A stretch of DNA of 7,180 nt. Origin: DASUAS01 sp036502765 (lineage in GTDB: Bacteria > Actinomycetota > Acidimicrobiia > IMCC26256 > DASPTH01). Below are positions 1 to 6,189 of this stretch, one piece after another. The position numbers and the translations under genes were made by a program. Within the stretch, counting starts at the first letter, position 1, and each line of letters starts with the position of its first letter. The notes beneath the pieces were generated by a model that had not been told where the DNA came from, did no database searches, and saw only the letters and a program-made list of their open reading frames with translations. Where the stretch lies: the NCBI GenBank assembly GCA_036502765.1, contig DASXXX010000266.1:1-7180 (forward strand), read 5' to 3'.

Positions 1-762
<762 letters not shown>

Positions 763-770
763 GACCGAAC

Positions 771-776
771 ATGGTA
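771..776 (-). promoter_or_regulatory. Predicted -10 box of the aspartokinase gene
   Basis: TACCAT on the minus strand fits the TANNNT actinobacterial -10 pattern. Its last T, taken as -7, puts transcription at about 764, two nucleotides before GTG 762, so the mRNA would be essentially leaderless. No convincing -35 hexamer is visible, and no Shine-Dalgarno sequence precedes the GTG. Confidence 0.45.
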
Positions 777-817
777 CTGAGGGCCGCCCACGATCCTTTG
801 TCCGTATTCGGCGTCGG

Positions 818-823
818 TAGACT
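818..823 (+). promoter_or_regulatory. Predicted -10 box of the cyclophilin gene
   Basis: TAGACT fits TANNNT and places transcription at about 830, two nucleotides before GTG 832, again a near-leaderless start. The 69-bp gap to the aspartokinase start therefore holds two divergent promoters whose -10 boxes are about 41 bp apart. TTGTCC at 798-803 resembles a -35 element, but its spacing (14 bp) is short. Confidence 0.45.
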
Positions 824-831
824 CACCCGCC

Positions 832-1647
832 GTGCCCAAGGCCACCAAACGCGAACGTCAGCGCCAGAACAAAGAGGCCCGTCGGGCCGCCGTGCAGGAG
901 GCGGAGAAGCGCCACAAGCGCAACCGCACCATCCGGAATCTCGTGCTGCTCCTGATCCCGCTGGCGATCGTCTTCGTCGTGCTGCAGCTCACCAAGAGTG
1001 ACAGCAGCGACAAGAAGTCGAGCTCCTCCTCGTCCGCACCGACGAACTTCGCCACGACCTGCGACACCGCGCTGCCCACGAAGTCAGCCAAGACGACCCT
1101 GCCGAAGCCGGGCATGGGGATCGACACGAAGAAGGACTACACGGCAGTCCTGCACACGACCGAGGGCGACGTGACGATCGCGCTCGACGCGTCGGAGGCA
1201 CCGAAGACGGTGAACAGCTTCGTGTACCTCGCGTGCAAGGGCTTCTACAACGGCACGACGTTCCACCGGATCGTCACCGACTTCGTGGACCAGGGCGGTG
1301 ACCCGAAGGGCGACGGCACCGGCGGTCCCGGATACACGCTCCCCGACGAGCCGCCGGCCGACGGCTACAAGGCCGGCTCGGTGGCGATGGCCAACGCCGG
1401 GTCCGGAACGACCGGATCGCAGTTCTTCCTCGTCGTGAGCGACGCGGGCGCCCAGAACCTCGGCACCACCGCGCCGTACAAGTATTCGGCGCTCGGGACG
1501 ATGGACGCGGCCGGACTCGACGTCGCGAAGACCATCAACACCTTTGGCAGCGCCGACTCCACGGGCACGCCCACGAAGACGATCACCATCAACGGCGTCA
1601 CCGTCACGGACGGCTCGTCGGCGACCACGACGACCGCGGCGCCGTAG
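832..1647 (+). CDS. Membrane-anchored cyclophilin-type peptidyl-prolyl cis-trans isomerase
   Basis: Probably accelerates proline isomerisation in proteins outside the membrane. The 271 residues read as a very basic N-terminus (1-36, many Lys/Arg, expected cytoplasmic), one hydrophobic segment (about 36-53), a Ser-rich linker (57-69), the cyclophilin domain (about 102-258) and a short Ser/Thr/Ala-rich tail. Active-site matches to human CypA are the FHR motif with R146 (R55), F151 (F60), Q154 in QGGD (Q63), and GSQFF 195-199 with Q197 and F199 (Q111, F113). The tryptophan that gives cyclosporin sensitivity (W121 in CypA) has no obvious counterpart, as in many bacterial members. C77 and C135 would lie on the outer side and might pair. 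GTG 832 fits both the promoter position and the conserved basic N-terminus. It appears to be a stand-alone transcript. Confidence 0.93.
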   Translation: MPKATKRERQRQNKEARRAAVQEAEKRHKRNRTIRNLVLLLIPLAIVFVVLQLTKSDSSDKKSSSSSSAPTNFATTCDTALPTKSAKTTLPKPGMGIDTKKDYTAVLHTTEGDVTIALDASEAPKTVNSFVYLACKGFYNGTTFHRIVTDFVDQGGDPKGDGTGGPGYTLPDEPPADGYKAGSVAMANAGSGTTGSQFFLVVSDAGAQNLGTTAPYKYSALGTMDAAGLDVAKTINTFGSADSTGTPTKTITINGVTVTDGSSATTTTAAP

Positions 1648-1651
1648 TCAC

Positions 1652-1681
1652 TCGAGTCCGAGCGCCCGCTCGCCTGCTCGA
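1652..1681 (+). terminator. Possible terminator hairpin after the cyclophilin gene
   Basis: Four bases after the stop codon there is a nested inverted repeat. Outer arms TCGAG (1652-1656) and CTCGA (1677-1681) enclose an inner stem CGAGC (1659-1663) / GCTCG (1668-1672) with a GCCC loop. No T tract follows, so it would be a hairpin-only signal of the kind often proposed in high-GC actinobacteria. The position is right, but the function is inferred. Confidence 0.4.
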
Positions 1682-1752
1682 TCACCGGCCCGGGATGATC
1701 GGAACCTGAGAAATCAAGGGCCCAGTCCCGGACCCGCGCCTTGACCATCAGG

Positions 1753-1771
1753 GCAGGTTGCCCTAACCTGG
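1753..1771 (+). promoter_or_regulatory. DtxR/IdeR-type iron box over the bfd promoter
   Basis: The core is a perfect inverted repeat, CAGGTT-GCCCT-AACCTG (1754-1770). Against the known 19-bp DtxR/IdeR consensus TTAGGTTAGGCTAACCTAA it has both AGGTT and AACCT half-sites at the exact 5-bp spacing, 13 of 19 positions by my count (allowing C or G at the centre). It overlaps the predicted bfd -10 box (TAACCT, 1764-1769), a position that would block RNA polymerase, so iron-dependent repression of bfd is the natural reading. Confidence 0.7.
1764..1769 (+). promoter_or_regulatory. Predicted -10 box of bfd
   Basis: TAACCT fits TANNNT. Taking its last T as -7 puts transcription at 1776, one nucleotide before GTG 1777, so the message would be leaderless. 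It lies entirely within the iron box. Confidence 0.45.
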
Positions 1772-1776
1772 CAGGC

Positions 1777-1965
1777 GTGTACGTGTGCCATTGCCGGGCG
1801 GTCACCGACCACACCATCGAGGGTGAGGTCGAGCGCGGCGCGTCGACGATCGAAGAGCTGGCCGCCCGCTGCGGCGCCGGGTCGGAGTGCGGTGGCTGCT
1901 GGCCCGCACTCGAAGCGCTGCTCGATCGTCAGCTTCCCCGGGAGCTCGTCACCGCGCAGCGGTGA
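1777..1965 (+). CDS. bfd: Bacterioferritin-associated [2Fe-2S] ferredoxin Bfd
   Basis: Small (62 aa) cytoplasmic [2Fe-2S] protein that, in characterised systems, docks on bacterioferritin and passes electrons to the ferric core so that Fe2+ is released. The fold is the BFD-like domain. The N-terminal MYVCHC gives cluster ligands C4 and C6, and SECGGC gives C38 and C41. An additional cysteine, C32, precedes the second pair. Length matches the family (E. coli Bfd is 64 aa). I chose GTG 1777 rather than TTG 1741: it gives the family's canonical MYVC start and lies one base after the predicted transcription start, whereas the TTG start would put the iron box inside the coding region. It lies 47 bp upstream of bfr on the same strand, the partner expected for this protein. 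Low-iron induction is suggested by the iron box. Confidence 0.93.
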   Translation: MYVCHCRAVTDHTIEGEVERGASTIEELAARCGAGSECGGCWPALEALLDRQLPRELVTAQR

Positions 1966-2000
1966 GCCGCACCTCCGTAGTTTTGCGGACGACACATCGG

Positions 2001-2006
2001 TAATCT
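2001..2006 (+). promoter_or_regulatory. Predicted -10 box of bfr
   Basis: TAATCT fits TANNNT, with its last T exactly seven positions before the A of ATG 2013, giving a fully leaderless bfr message. This gives bfr its own promoter in the 47-bp gap after bfd. No iron box is visible in the gap, so bfr could be expressed independently of the bfd promoter. Confidence 0.5.
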
Positions 2007-2020
2007 CGTCGCATGCGACG
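2007..2020 (+). repeat. 14-bp perfect palindrome spanning the bfr start codon
   Basis: CGTCGCATGCGACG is its own reverse complement and is centred on the bfr ATG, directly downstream of the -10 box. If bfr is leaderless only the right half is transcribed, so any role would be as a DNA site and not as an RNA hairpin. It could also be chance, because one such palindrome in a GC-rich window of this size is not rare. Confidence 0.35.
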
Positions 2021-2483
2021 TGACGCTGCCATCACCGAACTGCTCAACGAGGTCCTGACCGCCGAGCTGACGTCGGTGAACCAGTACTTCGTCGACTACA
2101 AGATGCTCGACAACTGGGGCTACGAACCGCTCGCGAAGCACTACCGCGAGGAGTCCATCGACGAGATGAAGGACGCCGACGAGCTCATCGGTCGGATCCT
2201 CTTCCTCGAGGGCGTGCCCAACCTCCAGCGGCTCGGCACCGTGCGCGTCGGCGAGACGGTGCCCGAGAAGCTGCAGCTCGCGCTCGACCTCGAGTACGAG
2301 TCGATCGAGCGGCTCAACCTCGGCATCGCGAAGTGCCTGGAGCTCGGCGACAACGGCAGCCGCGAGCTGCTCGAGCAGATCCTCGAAGGCGAGGAAGAGC
2401 ACGCCGACTGGCTCGAGACCCAGCTGGGCCTCGTGGCCCAACTCGGCGAGACCAACTACCTCGCCCAGCAGATCCGCGACTGA
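2013..2483 (+). CDS. bfr: Bacterioferritin (haem-containing 24-mer iron store)
   Basis: Oxidises Fe2+ at a di-iron centre and stores it as a ferric mineral inside a 24-subunit shell, with haem bound between subunit pairs. The 156 residues align over their whole length with E. coli Bfr (158 aa) without gaps in the region of the ligands. The haem ligand M52 is present, as are ferroxidase ligands E18, E51, E94, E127 and H130. The sixth, H54 in E. coli, is Asp here (EMKDAD, D54). Family signatures NQYF (23-26), ESIDEM (47-52), RILFLEGVPNLQ (61-72) and HADWLE (130-135) are clear. The ATG is the only sensible start and coincides with the predicted transcription start. Partner gene bfd is just upstream. 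Membership of the Bfr family is certain; how the altered centre behaves is not. Confidence 0.97.
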   Translation: MRRDAAITELLNEVLTAELTSVNQYFVDYKMLDNWGYEPLAKHYREESIDEMKDADELIGRILFLEGVPNLQRLGTVRVGETVPEKLQLALDLEYESIERLNLGIAKCLELGDNGSRELLEQILEGEEEHADWLETQLGLVAQLGETNYLAQQIRD

Positions 2484-2497
2484 GCGCGAATCAGTCG
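2477..2497. terminator. Possible bidirectional terminator hairpin between bfr and the S51-like gene
   Basis: CGACTGA (2477-2483) and TCAGTCG (2491-2497) form a perfect 7-bp inverted repeat around a 7-nt loop. It contains both stop codons: each of the two convergent genes ends in GAC TGA, so their last two codons form the arms. It could act in both directions. There is no T tract on either side, and six of the paired bases follow from both genes ending in Asp-stop, so the evidence is moderate. Confidence 0.4.
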
Positions 2498-3189
2498 GGC
2501 AGTCCCGCGGGCGTGTCCCCCGCGGCGTACGTGGTGGTGCCGCCCGCGTCGTAGAGCGTGACCGTGCCCGCGCCGGCAACCGACCAGCCGTCGGGGCCTT
2601 TCAGCAGCGCGGTCTCCTCGTCGACGCCGGCGAGCACCGCGTTGCGCGGCAGCAGGTCGATGGACCGTTCACGCAGGTGCGCGGCTGCGGTGCCGTGGTA
2701 CGGGAACACCGCAAGGTTCTTCACGACGCCGAGACCCACGGTGTAGGCGCCGCCGCGCGGATCGACCATCGGATCGCACAGCAACGTCGCACCCGCGCCC
2801 GAGGCCGCCAGCACCCCACCCGCCTGGTACGCGGCGAGCAGCGCGTCGAACAACGCCGACTCCTTGAGCACCGACCGCAGGTGCAGCGGCGATCCGTCGG
2901 CCAGGTACACGAACTTCGCCGCTCGCGCGACCTTGGCGTTGGCGGGGTCCTCGGCCTCGGTGCGATGGAGCACCGGCAGCGTGCGGACCTTGGCTCCGAG
3001 CTCGCCGAAGTAGGCCTCGGCGCGCTTGCCCACTCGTTCCGGGTGCTCGTACGCGGCGGCCGTGGGGAGGACCAGCACCTCGTCGGCACCGCTGCGGGCC
3101 AGGAGGTCGGCGTCGAAGTCGCGAGCGCCGGGGCGCCACTCCCCGCCGCCGACCAGGGCGAGCAGACCGGTGGCGCGGCGGGCTCCCAT
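2491..3189 (-). CDS. Peptidase S51 / cyanophycinase-like protein with an altered nucleophile motif
   Basis: Related to peptidase E, cyanophycinase and class-I glutamine-amidotransferase-like folds. The 232 residues (from ATG 3189) show a LVGGGEW start (12-18), LADGSPLHL (96-104, the region of the family's glycine-rich loop), ASGAGA (129-134) where active members have G-T/S-S-A-G-A, a histidine in FPYH (H165) at the place of the catalytic His, and GVDEETAL (188-195), the usual C-terminal GIDExTA element. The nucleophilic Ser position is Gly131, with a Ser one residue earlier (S130), so catalysis may be lost or rearranged. GTG 3201 is possible, but a TAGTGT -10 box places transcription two nucleotides before ATG 3189, so I prefer the ATG. 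No signal peptide or membrane segment is visible. It is convergent with bfr and divergent from hbd. The substrate is unknown. Confidence 0.82.
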   Translation of the reverse strand: MGARRATGLLALVGGGEWRPGARDFDADLLARSGADEVLVLPTAAAYEHPERVGKRAEAYFGELGAKVRTLPVLHRTEAEDPANAKVARAAKFVYLADGSPLHLRSVLKESALFDALLAAYQAGGVLAASGAGATLLCDPMVDPRGGAYTVGLGVVKNLAVFPYHGTAAAHLRERSIDLLPRNAVLAGVDEETALLKGPDGWSVAGAGTVTLYDAGGTTTYAAGDTPAGLPD

Positions 3190-3197
3190 CGGCCCGG

Positions 3198-3203
3198 ACA
3201 CTA
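3198..3203 (-). promoter_or_regulatory. Predicted -10 box of the S51-like gene
   Basis: TAGTGT on the minus strand fits TANNNT and predicts transcription at about 3191, two nucleotides before ATG 3189. It overlaps the alternative GTG start at 3201..3199, which argues against that start. Confidence 0.42.
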
Positions 3204-3210
3204 GCCCGGG

Positions 3211-3245
3211 CCCCGATGACGCTCGCCTGCCCCCGATGACGCTCG
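3211..3245. repeat. Tandem 15-bp direct repeats with 20-bp period
   Basis: CCCCGATGACGCTCG occurs perfectly at 3211-3225 and again at 3231-3245. The period of 20 bp is close to two turns of the helix. Relative to the predicted start of the minus-strand S51-like gene, the copies lie at about -20 to -34 and -40 to -54, a typical place for paired activator or response-regulator sites. The intervening bases differ, so it does not look like simple low-complexity slippage. Function is inferred. Confidence 0.5.
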
Positions 3246-3259
3246 TGACAGCACGCTAA

Positions 3260-3275
3260 GTTACCGGCTGGTAAC
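3260..3275. promoter_or_regulatory. Inverted-repeat operator candidate upstream of hbd
   Basis: GTTACC-GGCT-GGTAAC is a perfect 6-bp inverted repeat with a 4-bp centre. It overlaps TAACCT (3272-3277), the best -10 candidate for the hbd operon (start at about 3284). The form and position are those expected of a repressor site, for example for the TetR-family regulators that commonly control acyl-CoA genes in actinobacteria. No regulator gene is in the window, so its identity is inference. Confidence 0.5.
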
Positions 3276-3277
3276 CT
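3272..3277 (+). promoter_or_regulatory. Predicted -10 box of the hbd operon
   Basis: TAACCT, identical to the bfd -10, predicts a start at about 3284 and a 5' leader of about 35 nt before ATG 3319. Unlike its neighbours this gene would have a leader, and it has a ribosome binding site (AGGGG, 3305-3309). TGACA at 3246-3250 resembles part of a -35 box but is too far upstream (21 bp). Confidence 0.38.
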
Positions 3278-3318
3278 GTCTGGGTCCGGATGTGGGGCCA
3301 CGACAGGGGTACGTGAGC

Positions 3319-4173
3319 ATGGCGACCAAGCGCATCGGTGTGGTCGGGTCCGGGATCATGGGCGCAGGCGTGGCCGAAGTGGCCGCGGCATCCGGTTTCG
3401 AGGTGGTGCTGCGCAGCCGCACGCAGGACGGCGCCGACGCCATGCTCGGCACCCTCGACGCGTCGCTGGCCCGTCAGGTGAAGAAGGGCCGCATCGAGGA
3501 CGATGCTGCTGCCGACGTGCGCGGCCGCGTCAGCGCGGTCACCGCGCTCGACGAGCTCGCGACGTGCGACCTGGTGCTCGAATCGATCGTCGAGGACCTC
3601 GCCGTCAAGCAGGAGCTCTTCCGCGAGCTCGACCGCGTGTGCACGCCGGCGGCGATCCTCGCCACCAACACGTCGACGTTGCCGGTGGTCGAGATGGCGA
3701 TGGTCACGGAGCGACCCGAGCGTGTGTGCGGCATCCACTTCTTCAACCCGGCGACGGCGATGTCGCTCGTCGAGCTCGTGCCCGCGATCACGACGTCCGA
3801 CGCGACGCTCGCCGAGGCGCGCGCCTTCGTCGAGGCGTGCGGCAAGACCGCGGTCACGGTGAAGGACCAGGCCGGGTTCGTGGTGAATGCGCTGCTGTTC
3901 CCCTACCTCAACAACGCTGTTCGCCTCTTCGACGCCGGCGTCGCATCGCGCGACGACATCGACGCGGCGATGAAGGGCGGCTGCAACTTCCCGATGGGTC
4001 CGCTCGAGCTCCTCGACCTCGTGGGCCTCGACACCAGCCTCGCCATCCTCGACGCGCTCTACGCCGAGTTCCACGACGCCAACTTCGCCCCGGCGCCGTT
4101 GCTCCGCCGGATGGTGGCCGGGCAGCGGCTGGGACGGAAGTCGGGCGCCGGTTTCTACGAGTACACGCCCTGA
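3319..4173 (+). CDS. hbd: 3-hydroxybutyryl-CoA / 3-hydroxyacyl-CoA dehydrogenase
   Basis: Interconverts acetoacetyl-CoA and (S)-3-hydroxybutyryl-CoA, or longer acyl homologues, using a nicotinamide cofactor; cytoplasmic. The 284 residues match the single-function family (about 282-286 aa). The Rossmann motif is GSGIMG (10-15). Catalytic residues are H140 (HFFNP) and E152, at the family's 12-residue spacing, with S119 (NTST), N143 and N190 in the expected places. The C-terminal domain has PMGPLELLDLVGLD (225-238) and KSGAGFYEY (274-282). After the second strand the sequence is VVLRSR instead of an acidic residue, which suggests NADP(H). ATG 3319 is preceded by AGGGG nine bases upstream; GTG 3292 and GTG 3313 are in frame but less likely. 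It lies 45 bp upstream of the mutase gene, probably as one operon. It is close to FadB2/PaaH-type enzymes, so beta-oxidation remains an alternative role. Confidence 0.94.
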   Translation: MATKRIGVVGSGIMGAGVAEVAAASGFEVVLRSRTQDGADAMLGTLDASLARQVKKGRIEDDAAADVRGRVSAVTALDELATCDLVLESIVEDLAVKQELFRELDRVCTPAAILATNTSTLPVVEMAMVTERPERVCGIHFFNPATAMSLVELVPAITTSDATLAEARAFVEACGKTAVTVKDQAGFVVNALLFPYLNNAVRLFDAGVASRDDIDAAMKGGCNFPMGPLELLDLVGLDTSLAILDALYAEFHDANFAPAPLLRRMVAGQRLGRKSGAGFYEYTP

Positions 4174-4218
4174 GCCCTTCGGCGCATTTCGGAGCCCCGT
4201 GACCAGACGGGCCCGACC

Positions 4219-6189
4219 ATGGGAGAGAATGTGACCGTGGCGGACCGACCCTGGTTGATGCGGACGTATTCGGGGCATTCGTCGGCGCGCGCGTCCAACG
4301 AGCTCTACCGGTCGAACCTGGCCAAGGGGCAGACCGGCCTGTCGGTGGCCTTCGACCTGCCCACGCAGACCGGTTACGACCCCGACCACCCCCTCGCACG
4401 CGGCGAGGTCGGCAAGGTCGGCGTGCCCGTGCCGCATCTCGGAGCGATGCGCACGCTGTTCGACGGCATCCCGCTCGACGAGATGAACACGTCGATGACG
4501 ATCAACGCCACCGCGATGTGGCTCTTCGGCATGTACCTCGCGCTGGCCGACGAGCGTGGTGTCGACGCGTCGTTGCTCGCCGGCACCACACAGAACGACA
4601 TCGTCAAGGAGTACCTGTCGCGCGGGACGTACATCTTCGGGCCCGAGCCGTCGCGGCGGCTCACGGTCGACCTCGTGTGTCACGGAGTGCGGCACGTACC
4701 GAAGTGGAACCCGATCAACGTCTGCTCGTACCACCTGCAGGAAGCGGGCGCGACGCCCGTCGAGGAGGTCGCGTACGCGTTGGCGACCGCGATCGACGTC
4801 CTCGATGCCGTGCGCGCGTCGGGCCAGGTCGACGACGACGAGTTCCCCGACGTCGTCGGGCGGATCTCGTTCTTCGTGAACGCGGGGATCCGCTTCGTCG
4901 AGGAGATGTGCAAGCTGCGCGCGTTCGGCGCGCTGTGGGACCGCATCACTGCGGAGCGCTACGGCGTCACCGACGAGAAGCTGCGCCGGTTCCGCTACGG
5001 CGTGCAGGTGAACTCGCTCGGCCTCACCGAGGCGCAGCCCGAGAACAACGTGCCCCGCATCGTGCTCGAGGCGCTCGGCGTCACCCTCTCCAAGGGCGCG
5101 CGGGCGCGCGCGGTGCAGCTGCCGGCCTGGAACGAGGCGCTCGGGCTCCCCCGACCGTGGGACCAGCAGTGGTCGCTGCGCATCCAGCAGGTGCTGGCCT
5201 ACGAGACCGATCTGCTCGAGTACGACGACCTGTTCGCGGGTTCGCACGTGGTCGAGCAGAAGACCGCCGAGATCGCCGAGGCCGCCGGCGCCGAGCTCCA
5301 GTGGGTGCTCGACGGTGGCGGCGCGTTCGCCATGATCGACGCGATGAAGCAGCGGCTGGTGCAGAGCAACGCCGAGCGGGTGCGTCGGATCGAAGCTGGC
5401 GACATCACCGTCGTCGGGGTGAACGCCTACACCGAGACCGCGCCGTCGCCGTTGGTCGACTCGCTCGACGGCGAGGCCAGCATCCTGGTGGTCGACCCCG
5501 CAGTCGAGCGCGCCGAGATCGACCAGCTCGTCGCGTGGCGAGCCCGGCGCGACGCCGACGAGGCCGCACGAGCGCTCGACACCGTGCGCGAGACCGCACG
5601 TGGCACCGACAACCTCACGCCGGCCACGGTCGCGCTCGCGCGCGCGGGCGGCACCGTCGGCGAGTGGGCCGGCGCGCTGCGCGAGGTGTTCGGCGAGTAC
5701 CGCGCCCCCACCGGCGTCGGTGGTGTGCACGCGGCCGCAGGCGAGGCGATGGTGCGGGCACGAGTGCGCGTGCACGCGCGCGCCGAGGAGATCGGTCACC
5801 CCATCCGCATCCTCGTCGGCAAGCCGGGCCTCGACGGCCACTCCAACGGCGCCGAGCAGATCGCGGTCGCCGCGCGCGACGCGGGCATGGAGGTCGTGTA
5901 CCAGGGCATCCGGCTCACGCCCGAGCAGATCGCCGCCGCGGCGCGCGACGAGGACGTCGACCTGGTCGGCTTGTCGGTGCTCTCCGGGTCGCACCTCACC
6001 CTCGTGCCCGAGACGGTCGCGTTGCTGCGCGCCAACGGTGTCGACGCCCCGGTCGTGGTCGGCGGGATCATCCCCGAGGCCGACCAACCCGGGCTGCTCG
6101 CCGCCGGCGTGGCCCGCGTCTACACACCGAAGGACTTCCGCGTGAGCGACATCGTCGCCGAACTGGCCGAGTTGGTCACGAAACGATGA
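4219..6189 (+). CDS. ecm: Ethylmalonyl-CoA mutase, single-chain B12-dependent acyl-CoA mutase
   Basis: Expected to isomerise (2R)-ethylmalonyl-CoA to (2S)-methylsuccinyl-CoA with adenosylcobalamin, a step of the ethylmalonyl-CoA pathway of acetyl-CoA assimilation. The 656 residues hold a substrate-binding TIM barrel (about 10-480) and a C-terminal B12 domain (about 527-654) with the DGHSNG motif (DxHxxG, 539-544; H541 the cobalt ligand). Barrel residues Q125, R135, Y171 and H172 correspond to methylmalonyl-CoA mutase Q197, R207, Y243 and H244. Both domains in one short chain, no N-terminal extension before RPWLMRTYSGHSS, FDLPTQTGYD (45-54) and NTSMTINATA (90-99) fit Ecm/MeaA better than MutAB or the IcmA large subunit. 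ATG 4219 is the longest start; GTG 4231 and especially GTG 4237 (nine bases after GGAGAG, 4222-4227) are alternatives. The stop overlaps the next gene by ATGA. Confidence 0.9.
   Translation: MGENVTVADRPWLMRTYSGHSSARASNELYRSNLAKGQTGLSVAFDLPTQTGYDPDHPLARGEVGKVGVPVPHLGAMRTLFDGIPLDEMNTSMTINATAMWLFGMYLALADERGVDASLLAGTTQNDIVKEYLSRGTYIFGPEPSRRLTVDLVCHGVRHVPKWNPINVCSYHLQEAGATPVEEVAYALATAIDVLDAVRASGQVDDDEFPDVVGRISFFVNAGIRFVEEMCKLRAFGALWDRITAERYGVTDEKLRRFRYGVQVNSLGLTEAQPENNVPRIVLEALGVTLSKGARARAVQLPAWNEALGLPRPWDQQWSLRIQQVLAYETDLLEYDDLFAGSHVVEQKTAEIAEAAGAELQWVLDGGGAFAMIDAMKQRLVQSNAERVRRIEAGDITVVGVNAYTETAPSPLVDSLDGEASILVVDPAVERAEIDQLVAWRARRDADEAARALDTVRETARGTDNLTPATVALARAGGTVGEWAGALREVFGEYRAPTGVGGVHAAAGEAMVRARVRVHARAEEIGHPIRILVGKPGLDGHSNGAEQIAVAARDAGMEVVYQGIRLTPEQIAAAARDEDVDLVGLSVLSGSHLTLVPETVALLRANGVDAPVVVGGIIPEADQPGLLAAGVARVYTPKDFRVSDIVAELAELVTKR

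Noticed and set aside
1741..1776. TTG 1741 as the bfd start
   Set aside because: It would add 12 residues absent from the Bfd family and place the iron box and -10 box inside the gene.
4174..4218. Cobalamin riboswitch upstream of the B12 enzyme
   Set aside because: The gap is only 45 bp, too short for a cobalamin riboswitch, and no B12-box-like sequence is seen there or in the hbd leader.
3256..6087. A 943-codon open frame on the minus strand opposite hbd and ecm
   Set aside because: Its translation is dominated by Arg, His, Asp, Val and Gly with no recognisable domain, and it is exactly antisense to two well-recognised enzymes. Long antisense open frames are expected where GC-rich codons avoid stop codons.
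4518..6185. The open frame that runs continuously into the GGDEF-like gene from far upstream
   Set aside because: The part before 6186 is an out-of-frame shadow of ecm (Arg-rich, no domain). Only from ATG 6186 does it read as membrane segments followed by a GGDEF-like fold.
4219..6189. Methylmalonyl-CoA or isobutyryl-CoA mutase as the identity of the B12 mutase
   Set aside because: MutB-type enzymes have a longer N-terminus and FDLATHRGYD-like sequence, and the IcmA large subunit lacks the B12 domain. The short N-terminus, FDLPTQTGYD and fused B12 domain fit Ecm better, although only phylogeny would settle it.
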